NCBI GenBank assembly: GCA_905478225.1
Contig: CAJQHR010000015.1
Location: forward strand, 1-49,120
Direction of reading: 5' to 3'
DNA: 49,120 nucleotides
Origin: an uncultured Crocinitomix sp.
Lineage (GTDB): Bacteria; Bacteroidota; Bacteroidia; Flavobacteriales_D; Crocinitomicaceae
Under the pieces are notes generated by a model. That model saw only the letters and a list, made by a program, of their open reading frames with translations. It made no database searches and was not told the DNA's origin. Positions 8,934 through 17,051 of this stretch are shown in pieces. Within the stretch, counting starts at the first letter, position 1, and each line of letters starts with the position of its first letter. The position numbers and the translations under genes were made by a program.

Positions 8934-9036
8934 TGGAATCAAAAGTAAGAATATCTCTTTATAAAACAGCTAAAATTAGACCGTTGATATGGTTCTTTCG
9001 ACGAATCACACATTCTGACCGTGTAGGTATTTATAC

Positions 9037-9996
9037 TTAGAAGTTGTCAAAAATAAAATGTCTGACTTTTAGCATACAAGAATCACAATAGAAGCGCGCT
9101 TCATGACCTAAACCTGGAACTGTTAAAAGCTGGTTTGTGAGTCCTATCTCATTGGCTTTCTGATGAATCAATCCTGAACCTTCTGTTACGACCTCTGTTT
9201 CACCAGTTGTTCCAGATAGATACGGTACGACAATGTCCATGTCTCCGTGAATGCTAATTACGATAGGTTCATTTTTATCGATTAATTGAACAGAATGGAT
9301 AGAACCGGCCATATTAATTACGCCCTTTATCTTTGTTGAATACCCAGGATTGCCACTTTCGCCTTGAATTCCGCCATTTTCAGTGACATATTCTAATAAT
9401 TCTTTACCTCCCATTTTCATAACATCCTCAGGAGTATTGGCATAAGCGTAATGCAAGCTTGAAACCGCCCCTGCTGAATAACCCCCAATATAAATTTGGT
9501 CAGTATTAATGCGATACTTATTTTTTGTTTCAAGATCTTTGTTAAAAAAACGAACGGCGGCTTTTTGGTCATTTACCGCATCAATAACTGCACGTTTTGA
9601 CACTTGCTCTGTTTCATCAATATCAATTAACCTATAATTTATAGAGGCCACAACATAACCCGATTCTGCTAAAAATTGACATTCTTCCGCAAATCCCGAT
9701 TTATCTCCAAACAGAAAATATCCGCCGTGCGCAAAAATTATCAAGGGCCGATTAGAAAGGGTATCATTCTTTGGGTAATAGACATCCATGAATAAATCTT
9801 CCTCTATCCCTCTCTGGGTAGTAGACCGTCCGTATTTCACATTTTGGTTGATTGTAATCTCCTCAAAGATAGTTGCGTTATAACGCTCAACATTATCAGA
9901 AAAAATGCCTGTACTCTGCGCCTTGCCATTGAAAAAAAAGACTACGAATAGTATTGAAATAAATACATGCAACACATGGTTCTTTTTTGTTTTCAT
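9037..9996 (-). CDS. secreted carboxylesterase, alpha/beta hydrolase
   Basis: A 319-residue enzyme with a cleavable signal peptide (about residues 1-26, ending GKAQ). The alpha/beta-hydrolase parts are complete: HGG oxyanion motif at 90-92, nucleophile elbow GYSAG with Ser174, acid Asp254 in GDMDIVVP and His298 in GLGHEA. This is the arrangement of the BD-FAE/carboxylesterase group that hydrolyses short acyl esters, including acetylated sugars and phenolic esters, outside the cytoplasm. The Cys304-Cys307 pair near the end could form a disulfide. It has no partner in the neighbourhood: both flanks are decayed signalling genes, so it is an intact gene in a decaying stretch. Confidence 0.85.
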   Translation of the reverse strand: MKTKKNHVLHVFISILFVVFFFNGKAQSTGIFSDNVERYNATIFEEITINQNVKYGRSTTQRGIEEDLFMDVYYPKNDTLSNRPLIIFAHGGYFLFGDKSGFAEECQFLAESGYVVASINYRLIDIDETEQVSKRAVIDAVNDQKAAVRFFNKDLETKNKYRINTDQIYIGGYSAGAVSSLHYAYANTPEDVMKMGGKELLEYVTENGGIQGESGNPGYSTKIKGVINMAGSIHSVQLIDKNEPIVISIHGDMDIVVPYLSGTTGETEVVTEGSGLIHQKANEIGLTNQLLTVPGLGHEARFYCDSCMLKVRHFIFDNF

Positions 9997-10075
9997 AACG
10001 GTTTAAACGAGGGTTTATGGGAATTATTTCCCCTTGCTTTGATCGAATATACTTCAAAAAACGAAATAATTTGCG

Positions 10076-10083
10076 TAAATTTG
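10076..10083 (+). promoter_or_regulatory. candidate -7 box (TAAATTTG) of the sensor gene
   Basis: Matches TAnnTTTG; the start would fall near 10090, about 30 bases before the CTG at 10122 that replaces the expected ATG. A -33 TTG at the usual distance is not seen. Confidence 0.35.
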
Positions 10084-10121
10084 AATTGATTGTTACGAAT
10101 TACATTTAAACCACACCTACT

Positions 10122-12116
10122 CTGAAAACTTGGATTTCCTATTCTTTACGAGCAACATTCGTATGCGCACTTGGTTTGTTTAGCCATTGGCTAATTACCG
10201 ATAGTTATGAAAAAAAGCAAGAATCGCTGACGTTTGAAGCGGCGGAAAATGCCATGAAATATGCGCGTGAATTATTAGATAATAGCGGTGAAATAACAAA
10301 GACAACTAATGGTTTAGTCGCAGGTACAACTCCTTTGCAAAATTCCACATTTATTGTGAATAAGGTCAAAGATCTAACTGGTTTTGGATGCACAATTTTT
10401 GAAGGTGATATTCGAATCAGCACAACAGCCTCTGCCATTGGGTCGGATGAAATTGCGATTGGAACAAGCTCAAGCAAAACAATTGCCAAACAGGTGTATG
10501 GATTAGGAGAAACCTTTAAAGGGGTGACCGAAACAATTGGTAAAGATTGGTTAATCATTTATGAACCACTGAGAGATGACACTGGAAAGTTAGTTGGAAT
10601 GATTGCTGTTTTTAAAGAGTATAAAAACTTTTTAAGCGATCTGTCCGATTTTAAAATATTAGTGACAATTACAATTTTTGTATTTGTTTTATTGGTGTTT
10701 ATCTTGATTTGGAGAACTGTATCACGAACCAATAAATTGGAACTGGCGCGTAAAAGTTGTGCCTTAAAAAACTCACAATTAAAGGATCAGAAAAAAGATT
10801 TGGAAAATCTCATTTTTGTTGTTGGGGAGATTGAACAAACCATTGCTATTATTGATAAAAATGATCGAATAGTTTGGGTAAACAAATCTTTCGAAAAAAC
10901 ATTACAATATAGAAGTGACGAAGTAATTGGTAAAAAAGCAAGTGACATGCTGAGTGGCCCCGAAACAGATCGGGTTGAATTTCAGAAAATGGATGAAGCC
11001 ATTTTTACTTGGGGCCGAGCAATTGATTCAACAATTCGGCAATACCGAAAGGATGGCTCCTCATACTGGGCAAAACTATATTTAACCCCTTTACTTGATG
11101 AAGATGAAGAAGTAGATCGTTACGTGGCGATTAGTTTAGATATTTCTGAAGAAAAATTGGCACGTGAGCAATTGCAAGAAAGCGAAAGGAATATCCGCAA
11201 AATTGGAGAAACTATTGACGATACGGTTTATTTATACAATCTGATTTATGATCGTTTTGAATATATTAGTCCTAAGTGTAATGCCGTATTAGGAGCTAAC
11301 CAAAACTTTTTTTACTCAGGTCAGAATTACGAGAACTTGTTTGTTTTAGACAAATACAAATCAATTATTAAAAAAGCGAGAGAAGCGGTTGGTGAAGGAA
11401 AATCATTTGACATTGAGTATGAAATTGAATTCGAGAATTCAACAAGATGGATTCGAGAAAGGTCCCACCCGATACATGATGATAATGGCAGAGTTGTTAA
11501 AAATTCGGGCGTCTTTTCAGACATTACAGAAAGTAAAAACTTACAGTCAGAATTAACGCGAAAAAATGAACATTTCAAATTATTAACAGAAATTGGAATG
11601 GATTTGACACAAGACTTATCTATTGTTCAAATTATAGAAACTGTACATGCCTGTGTTTCCAATATTATGGAGTCACATTCATTTGCGATTGGTATCCTAG
11701 ACAAAGAAAATAACCGCCTACACTTCCCTAAATTCATAGAAAACAACAAGATATACAACGATATCTATCATTCATTAGACGAACATATCTTAGCGACCAT
11801 TTGCGTGAAAGACAAAGCTGAGATTGTCATGAATGATGTGGCGAATGAAATGAGGCATTTTAGCGAAAAAAAATTGACTCATACCAACGGTCACTACCCC
11901 TCTTCAGTTTTATGCATGCGCCTCATCTCAAACGGTGAAATAATTGGCGTAATAACTGTCCAGAGCTTATATAAATACGCCTATAAAAAGGGGCAAATCG
12001 AATTTTTACGAACCATTTCAATCTATGTATCCAGCGCATTGGCCAACGCACTTTTGCATGAATCTTTGCAAGTTAACTCAACAAAAAAGTTCAAAGACTC
12101 AGAGGATAAAGCCTGA
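10122..12116 (+). CDS. Cache-PAS-PAS-GAF sensor protein lacking any output domain
   Basis: The frame is open from 10110. I place the start at CTG 10122 because the following residues (KTWISYSLRATFVCALGLFSHWLI) form the first membrane span; the next usable codon, TTG 10176, would cut it off. Domains from that start: periplasmic Cache-like domain about 30-170, second membrane span 179-199, short coiled coil, PAS/PAC about 229-350 (ends ISLDISEEKL), PAS about 353-475 (ends FSDITESKNL), GAF 485-650. Relatives continue into a histidine kinase or similar output; here the protein stops 20 residues after GAF, followed by a good terminator. With a non-ATG start and no kinase it is probably a defective sensor, or works through a partner. 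A response regulator remnant lies downstream. Confidence 0.7.
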   Translation: MKTWISYSLRATFVCALGLFSHWLITDSYEKKQESLTFEAAENAMKYARELLDNSGEITKTTNGLVAGTTPLQNSTFIVNKVKDLTGFGCTIFEGDIRISTTASAIGSDEIAIGTSSSKTIAKQVYGLGETFKGVTETIGKDWLIIYEPLRDDTGKLVGMIAVFKEYKNFLSDLSDFKILVTITIFVFVLLVFILIWRTVSRTNKLELARKSCALKNSQLKDQKKDLENLIFVVGEIEQTIAIIDKNDRIVWVNKSFEKTLQYRSDEVIGKKASDMLSGPETDRVEFQKMDEAIFTWGRAIDSTIRQYRKDGSSYWAKLYLTPLLDEDEEVDRYVAISLDISEEKLAREQLQESERNIRKIGETIDDTVYLYNLIYDRFEYISPKCNAVLGANQNFFYSGQNYENLFVLDKYKSIIKKAREAVGEGKSFDIEYEIEFENSTRWIRERSHPIHDDNGRVVKNSGVFSDITESKNLQSELTRKNEHFKLLTEIGMDLTQDLSIVQIIETVHACVSNIMESHSFAIGILDKENNRLHFPKFIENNKIYNDIYHSLDEHILATICVKDKAEIVMNDVANEMRHFSEKKLTHTNGHYPSSVLCMRLISNGEIIGVITVQSLYKYAYKKGQIEFLRTISIYVSSALANALLHESLQVNSTKKFKDSEDKA

Positions 12117-12131
12117 TTAATTCAAAAAATT

Positions 12132-12169
12132 AAAACCGGAACGCACGCCCCCACCATTGTTCCGATTTT
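12132..12169 (+). terminator. hairpin terminator after the sensor gene
   Basis: Arms AAAACCGGAAC (12132-12142) and GTTCCGATTTT (12159-12169) pair over 11 bases with one mismatch around a 16-base loop, ending in a short T run, 16 bases after the stop. It shows that the transcript ends at the GAF domain. Confidence 0.6.
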
Positions 12170-12226
12170 AACTTGTTACTCTAGATCTTGACCGTATAGA
12201 AAAATTGTTCGCTCACAATTTTCTCA

Positions 12227-12544
12227 TTAATTACATTGTATACGCAAATCTTTGATCGCTGATCGTGGAGCCTCCTTAAACGTTATATCCATTTTCATAG
12301 AACGCGAAAAAAAGTTTTCAGCCACAATTCGATCTGAAATTCCGGTTTTATGAAAGGTTTCTGCCATTTCATAAAACTGTTGCCCTTTTTTAATTATATG
12401 TGGAAGTCCTCTTACTTCCTTTATTATTGCGCTGTTTGGTTCAAGGCTTATAACATCTTCGGTGTCCAACTTTTCTAATTCTTCTTCCATTTGACCTAAT
12501 CGACAATAATTGACTAAGGCGTTTGCTGCGATTTGGGTTGTCAT
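12227..12544 (-). CDS. small helical protein, unknown
   Basis: A 105-residue soluble protein that I do not recognise. It is predicted mostly helical with mixed charge: residues 1-30 (MTTQIAANALVNYCRLGQME) form an amphipathic helix, followed by EELEKLDTEDV and the segment GLPHIIKKGQQFYEMAETFH, and it ends KDLRIQCN. No signal, membrane span or DNA-binding motif is evident. The ATG at 12544 is preceded by a possible -7 box (TATATTTG at 12582-12575) lying inside a perfect 12-base inverted repeat, so its expression may be under a repressor. It stands alone between two signalling genes on the opposite strand. Confidence 0.55.
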   Translation of the reverse strand: MTTQIAANALVNYCRLGQMEEELEKLDTEDVISLEPNSAIIKEVRGLPHIIKKGQQFYEMAETFHKTGISDRIVAENFFSRSMKMDITFKEAPRSAIKDLRIQCN

Positions 12545-12569
12545 TTTCTCATTTCTATTTGATTATTAT

Positions 12570-12598
12570 ATCGTCAAATATAATAAATATTTGACGAT
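12570..12598. promoter_or_regulatory. 12-base inverted repeat overlapping a -7 box: operator candidate
   Basis: Arms ATCGTCAAATAT (12570-12581) and ATATTTGACGAT (12587-12598) are perfectly complementary with a 5-base spacer AATAA. On the minus strand the left arm contains TATATTTG, a TAnnTTTG -7 element for the small gene starting at 12544. A dimeric regulator bound here would cover the promoter. Confidence 0.55.
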
Positions 12599-12788
12599 TA
12601 TTTAACCTTTTTTGTAAATAATGTGACCAATTATTAATCAAAACTAGATTCCTCATACCTTTAAAGAATAAATCATTTTTTGCACACGCTCATCAATCCA
12701 ATACATTAGGAACTGCTAATTAATCGCTGACAACTTAATTGCAAAGCTTCCGGCGATATGAGTAAAATGCGCAGCAATAAATATATTC

Positions 12789-13438
12789 ATGATAGACAAT
12801 CAAGGGAAGATTAAAATTGGAGTTATTGATGACCATCAGTTATTTATACAAGGTTTAATTCAACTCATCCAATTTTTGGGTTCAGAATATGATGTAATCA
12901 TCTCGGCATCACGCGGAGAAGATTTTTTAAAAAAAATTAAGGCTAATGAAACCCCTGACCTTGTTTTACTTGATATAGAAATGCCCCAAATGAATGGATA
13001 CGAAACGGCAACACTACTTCGGGAGCAGCATTCCTGTATAAAAGTAATTGTAATTTCCATGAACGAAGAAGAGACCGACCTCATTAAAATGTTAAAATTA
13101 GGCGTGCGCGGATTTTTAAATAAAGACGTTGATCCCAATGAGTTAAAAAGAGCAATTGATTCGGTTATTACAAAAGGATACCATTATACTGATCGATTAG
13201 CTGGGCGCCTTATTTCAATTTTGCAGAATGATGACGAAGAACCCACCATATCGAACAATGAGCTCATATATATTAAATTGGCGTGTTCAGAAGACCTTAT
13301 AAAGTTATTGCCGATAAAATGTGTTTAAGCGTTAAGACGATTGATGGTTACCGGGCAAAATTATTCGAAAAATTGAATGTTAAGTCGAGGATTGGCTTAG
13401 TAATGTATGCGATTAAACATAAGATAGTTGAGCTTTAG
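12789..13438 (+). pseudogene. NarL/LuxR-type response regulator split by a frameshift
   Basis: The first 170 residues are a complete receiver: acidic pair Asp14-Asp15, phosphoacceptor Asp62 in LLDIEMPQMNG, the conserved switch Ser in VISMN, and Lys in GFLNKD. Close to 13296 the frame is lost and the intact reading closes at a TAA in 13326-13328. In the frame one base earlier the expected LuxR helix-turn-helix follows exactly on: YKVIADKMCLSVKTIDGYRA, then KLFEKLNVKSRIGLVMYAIK, stopping at TAG 13436-13438. A single missing base next to GACCTTAT explains it. If real, the product keeps the receiver without DNA binding. It would have been the partner of the upstream sensor. No slippery heptamer is seen at the junction, so programmed frameshifting is unlikely. 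Confidence 0.8.
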
Positions 13439-13588
13439 CCGCGTTCCGAGCGCCTCATTTCGACAATACTCAATGCGGCAAAATCATAGCTCACCACAAC
13501 TATTAATTGGTCGGCTCAGTTTTTTCAGACTACTTTGGATAAAATTTAGTCTCTAGTATGAAGTAATTGATAATTGCCCATTGCACTA

Positions 13589-14801
13589 TTAATTTCTTGA
13601 AACGAACTCATGCGGATTATCTCTTGCTATTATATCGAACTCCTCTTCCGTCAAAAAAGATTGAATTTCAGCAAAAATATCTTTATCCGATTTTTGGCTG
13701 CGCACCACGTAAAAATCAGATCCAAAAAGAACGCGACTTCTCAATTTTTCCCGGCTTTCATACTTCAGGTTATCCGTTAAGCAGTTCTCAAAATTCCCGC
13801 CGTGACTACTTGTACTGCGCAAAACAGGATATAAAGATGTGTCACCGACTATGTAACTGATATCTGCGTAAAAATTCTCATATTGAATCATCATGCTACT
13901 CACAATTGAATACCAATCTGTATTTTTCCACAGTTTTTCATACTTCACCCAAGGAATTGAACCATCAGCGTTTGAACCTAGTTCAATTCCCGTTTTAGGT
14001 TTTGACATTAAATGCTGACTGTAATAATCACGATCGGTCTCTAAAAACTTGTTCCATTCCTCTGCTCCTCCATAATGTGCAAAACAAACCTTAAGTTTGG
14101 ACAAATCATATTTTAATGGCGTGTCCATATTGGTAAAGCCGAACAACTGCTTATTCTTTTTAGAATTCCCCAAGCCTACTAATTTTCGCAACAAAGGTTC
14201 CTCCAATAAACAGAGGTAATTTAATGGATGCGTAAAATTGGACTGAAACTCCTCGTTTTTTAATAACATTATGCACCTTAATTGTTTTTTGCTGCTTTTT
14301 TGATTCAGATGAGATAAAGCATTTGTAAAAACTAATAGGGCTACATTAAACCTGTGCTTAAAAGTTAATGATCTAATAGTTTGGGTAACATCATTTTCAC
14401 CAAACAAAACAGCCAAACTGTGGAAAGCGCGAAAAATAACTCTATTATGTTCACCCATTTCTTTTTTAAGAATAGATACAATCTCTGCCTGCTTTGATTC
14501 TTCCTCCGTTAACCAATTGTCCTTTTAGTTCACCACAAGCTTGCAGAATTGCGGAATAAGGCAGGTTATTTCTATTTAAGTCTAACTTGCCTTGAACGAA
14601 ATAGGTATCATGACTTTCAACTTGAGTTGAAAAATTTAATATGAAACTGGTTTTGTCGACTCCAGAAACACCTTTAACCAGCACTAAACCAATGCAATTG
14701 GTATCCATAGCATTATGACAAGCTTTTAGTTCGTTCAATTTATCTTGACGACCGTAAAGGAGGTCTTTGAATCTTATTTTGTGTGTGTTTTGTGGGATCA
14801 A
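13589..14801 (-). pseudogene. chimeric remnant: AAA_16 domain of a sensor kinase joined to an amidohydrolase C-terminus
   Basis: From 14801 the frame reads FKDLLYGRQDKLNELK, then VKGVSGVDKTSFIL (a Walker A with Asp where Gly/Lys context is expected) and YFVQGKLDLNRNNLPYSA, the start of the AAA ATPase module of large multi-sensor kinases. It stops at 14466. With a shift near 14515 the same module continues as LTEEESKQAEIVSILKKEM and FNVALLVFTNALSHLNQKS. At about 14290 this runs into an unrelated protein: the last 200 or so residues of a metal-dependent amidohydrolase (VCFAHYGGAEEWNKFL, YADISYIVG, RVLFGSDFYVV, IARDNPHEF). The amidohydrolase lacks its N-terminal HxH metal site. A large deletion has fused two broken genes; the 289-codon open part (14458-13589) is thus misleading. 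Confidence 0.75.
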
Positions 14802-15044
14802 AGTATAATATTTTCTTTAAAAAAAGTGCGGTACCGTTAAATAATATCGCTCAGAAAGATAAGGACATTTGCAAACTTTGTGGAGTTATGATAAGGCTAC
14901 CTTCACGTTATTCGACCAATCCACAAAGGCAACCATACAACCTACAATAAATAATGGATAACTGCGCAATCAGTGAAAACTGAAGGCATGTGATTTTCCA
15001 TAAAACATAAGACGTCAATGCCGAATAAAATTCAATTGTTGAGG

Positions 15045-15626
15045 CTAACCGTGTATGGTTTCTCTTTTCCCATATTTCGTAATGATTGATGCTTCAAAAT
15101 CCAGCCATTCCTTCCAGCGTGCATCCACATCTACTTTTTCAGCGTATTGACGTGCAAATTTCAAGAACAATGTATAATGACCAGCTTCACTCACCATTAG
15201 TTCATGATAGAATTGGGCTAATTCTGGATCAGGTATATTCTCTGACAGCACTCGGAAACGTTCACAACTTCTAGCTTCTATAATAGCGGAGAACAATAAT
15301 CGATCAATAAAAGAGGTGTTTCTATCCATACCTCGGCGCATAAATTTGAATAATTCGCCTACGTAGGGATCTTTTCGTTCGGGACCTAAAACGTTACCCC
15401 GTTTTTTAATGTGCTCATGCACTAATTCAAAATGCTCTAATTCTTCACGCACAACTTCAAGCAGCGCATCTACAAGTTCAGTTCGTTCCGGATTTTGAGT
15501 AATAATACTAATACCATTAGTTGCCGCTTTTTGCTCGCACCAGGCATGGTCTGTTAAAATCTCATCAATATTTTCTTCAACTATGGTAACCCAACGCGGG
15601 TCAGTTGCTAATTTTAATCCTAACAT
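15045..15626 (-). CDS. miaE: tRNA-(ms2io6A)-hydroxylase
   Basis: A 193-residue non-haem di-iron enzyme that hydroxylates the isopentenyl side chain of 2-methylthio-isopentenyladenosine at position 37 of tRNAs, using O2. The ferritin-like ligands are all visible: Glu31 in HAWCEQKAA, Glu62-x-x-His65 in EELEHF, Glu117 in IIEARSCERF, and Glu147-x-x-His150 in SEAGHY. Length matches the family. The start MLGLKLATDPRW is the usual N-terminus. It is a single-gene unit, divergent from the divisome gene at 15742. The presence of the enzyme implies MiaA/MiaB elsewhere. Confidence 0.9.
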   Translation of the reverse strand: MLGLKLATDPRWVTIVEENIDEILTDHAWCEQKAATNGISIITQNPERTELVDALLEVVREELEHFELVHEHIKKRGNVLGPERKDPYVGELFKFMRRGMDRNTSFIDRLLFSAIIEARSCERFRVLSENIPDPELAQFYHELMVSEAGHYTLFLKFARQYAEKVDVDARWKEWLDFEASIITKYGKRETIHG

Positions 15627-15732
15627 ATGCGCTTAATTCATGAATATATGATAAAATTAATTAAAAATGTTTTTCAAATTCTACATGTGAATAAGTAATC
15701 TTACTTGCAATTAACTGAAAGGAATTGCATTC

Positions 15733-15740
15733 TACCTTTG
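15733..15740 (+). promoter_or_regulatory. -7 box (TACCTTTG) directly abutting a GTG start
   Basis: A perfect TAnnTTTG ends two bases before the first GTG of the FtsB/DivIC-like gene. The predicted start of transcription, 5-8 bases downstream, falls on the second GTG (15745), so the message would be leaderless. A TTG at 15705-15707 is at a 25-base spacing, longer than usual. Confidence 0.35.
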
Positions 15741-15741
15741 T

Positions 15742-16029
15742 GTGGTGAAGAAGTTTCTAAATATCATCCGAAATAAATACATTCTTTCGTCTGCATTTGT
15801 GCTGTTGTATATACTTATATTACATGAGACAGATATTGTAACACTTATTAAAAGAAATGAACGAGTATCATTACTTGAAGAGGAGATAGATCGTAAAAAA
15901 CAAGGTGTTGAAGACTTGAAAATATCCATTAATCAATTGGAAGATTTGAGATCATTAGAGAAATATGCACGCGAAAATCACTACTTTAAAAAAGAGGATG
16001 AAGATTTATTTATCCTCTCTTTTGAGTAA
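15742..16029 (+). CDS. FtsB/DivIC-like septum formation initiator
   Basis: A 95-residue bitopic protein: basic N-terminus (KKFLNIIRNK), one membrane span at about 13-29 (ILSSAFVLLYILIL), then a coiled coil at about 38-72 (RVSLLEEEIDRKKQGVEDLK) and the typical LRSLEKYARENHYFKK end, where the LEKYARE motif is the DivIC/FtsB signature. Family members link FtsL and FtsQ in the divisome and help recruit septal wall synthases. The start is GTG at 15742 or GTG at 15745; the promoter box abutting it favours the second. No other cell-division gene is close. Confidence 0.85.
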   Translation: MVKKFLNIIRNKYILSSAFVLLYILILHETDIVTLIKRNERVSLLEEEIDRKKQGVEDLKISINQLEDLRSLEKYARENHYFKKEDEDLFILSFE

Positions 16030-16100
16030 TTCTAATTGGAAAATCTAAAATAAATTCTACTAAAAACTGTTAAATGATTAACTCAAATTAATCAAATGAC

Positions 16101-16108
16101 TACTTTTG
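16101..16108 (+). promoter_or_regulatory. candidate -7 box (TACTTTTG) for the T9SS protein
   Basis: Matches TAnnTTTG and lies 18 bases before the ATG at 16127, giving a leader of about 12 bases. No TTG at the usual upstream distance. Confidence 0.4.
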
Positions 16109-16126
16109 ACCATATTATAAGAAGAA

Positions 16127-16921
16127 ATGATTAAATACTTAACAATTGCATTGCTTGGGGTATCATTAACTACACAAGCACAAACAGTAATTTTAGAAGA
16201 AGACTTCACAAGTGGAATTCCAACCACGTGGGCCACTTTTGATGAAGATGGATTAATACCCAATACGGATGTTGCCGAGTTCACATCTGCGTGGATTGGC
16301 GCCATATTTGGATCGGATACAGCCGCAGCAAGCACTTCATACTACGAAAACGACTCAACCGCAGCAAACGACTTCTTAGTCACATCAAAAATAAGTTTAG
16401 GAAATTTCTCAAGACTTTTATGGTCAGCACGCTCGGTAGACGCTTCTTACCCTGACGGATATCAAGTATTGATTTCTACAACGGATAGTTTGCCTGGTAG
16501 CTTTACAGACACTTTAATGACGATTGTTGCTGAAACTTCATACTTCTCTGACAGAGGAATTGAGTTAGACGCAGCAGGATATGAGAATCAAGATGTTTAT
16601 ATTGCATTTAGAAACAACACAGTAAACGGTTATGTATTATTAATAGATGATGTAAAAGTATTAGGTGCTGAAATCGCTGGGACTATTTGCACAATAAAAC
16701 CAAATATTACAACAACGGTTTATCCAAATCCTACCGCAGACATTTTAAACATTTACACAGAAGAAGAAATAATTTCTGCAACTGTTTACAACACCAGTGG
16801 CCATGTTCTAATCACAGCACAAAGCAACCGTATAGATGTTTCAGAGCTTAAGACTGGATTGTATTTTGTCCAAATTGAGACGATTGACGGAATTGAAACA
16901 AGTCAATTTGTTAAACTATAA
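16127..16921 (+). CDS. secreted T9SS type A cargo protein with choice-of-anchor-like domain
   Basis: A 264-residue exported protein. Residues 1-18 are a signal peptide ending TTQAQ. Residues 20-180 form a jelly-roll of the choice-of-anchor J kind (ILEEDFTSGIPTTWATFDEDG at the start, VLLIDDVKVLG at the end). Residues 195-264 are a type A T9SS sorting domain: VYPNPTADILNI, then LKTGLYFVQIETIDG and the terminal SQFVKL. The sorting domain directs passage through the outer membrane and is normally cleaved, with attachment to A-LPS or release. No catalytic motif is visible, so a binding or matrix role is likely. It stands before, but has a promoter separate from, the S46 peptidase gene. Confidence 0.85.
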   Translation: MIKYLTIALLGVSLTTQAQTVILEEDFTSGIPTTWATFDEDGLIPNTDVAEFTSAWIGAIFGSDTAAASTSYYENDSTAANDFLVTSKISLGNFSRLLWSARSVDASYPDGYQVLISTTDSLPGSFTDTLMTIVAETSYFSDRGIELDAAGYENQDVYIAFRNNTVNGYVLLIDDVKVLGAEIAGTICTIKPNITTTVYPNPTADILNIYTEEEIISATVYNTSGHVLITAQSNRIDVSELKTGLYFVQIETIDGIETSQFVKL

Positions 16922-16966
16922 CTAATACCACTTCTCCATAAGCTTTTCCCTCCTGCCACTTCCCCT

Positions 16967-16987
16967 GTTTTACCACTCGTGTAAAAC
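16967..16987 (+). terminator. weak hairpin after the T9SS gene
   Basis: GTTTTAC (16967-16973) and GTAAAAC (16981-16987) are perfect complements around a 7-base loop, 46 bases after the stop, but without a T run. Possibly an attenuator or a weak terminator. Confidence 0.35.
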
Positions 16988-17022
16988 ATAATATTTAATG
17001 CCCTTAATTAGAATCTTAGTTA

Positions 17023-17030
17023 TATTTTTG
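17023..17030 (+). promoter_or_regulatory. -7 box (TATTTTTG) of the S46 peptidase gene
   Basis: A TAnnTTTG match 21 bases before the ATG at 17052. Being downstream of the in-frame ATG at 16998, it supports the later start for the peptidase. Confidence 0.5.
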
Positions 17031-17051
17031 TGTCCTTACAAATTTTACACT

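Noticed and set aside
8819-9040. 73-codon plus-strand frame at the pseudogene start
   Set aside because: Its opposite strand carries the signal peptide and first TPR residues of the SpoIIE remnant; this frame is a shadow.
10205-10558. 117-codon minus-strand frame inside the sensor gene
   Set aside because: Antisense to a well-formed Cache domain; composition is a mirror of that gene.
13290-13305. Programmed ribosomal frameshift in the response regulator
   Set aside because: No slippery heptamer, downstream pseudoknot or internal Shine-Dalgarno is seen; a plain indel is simpler.
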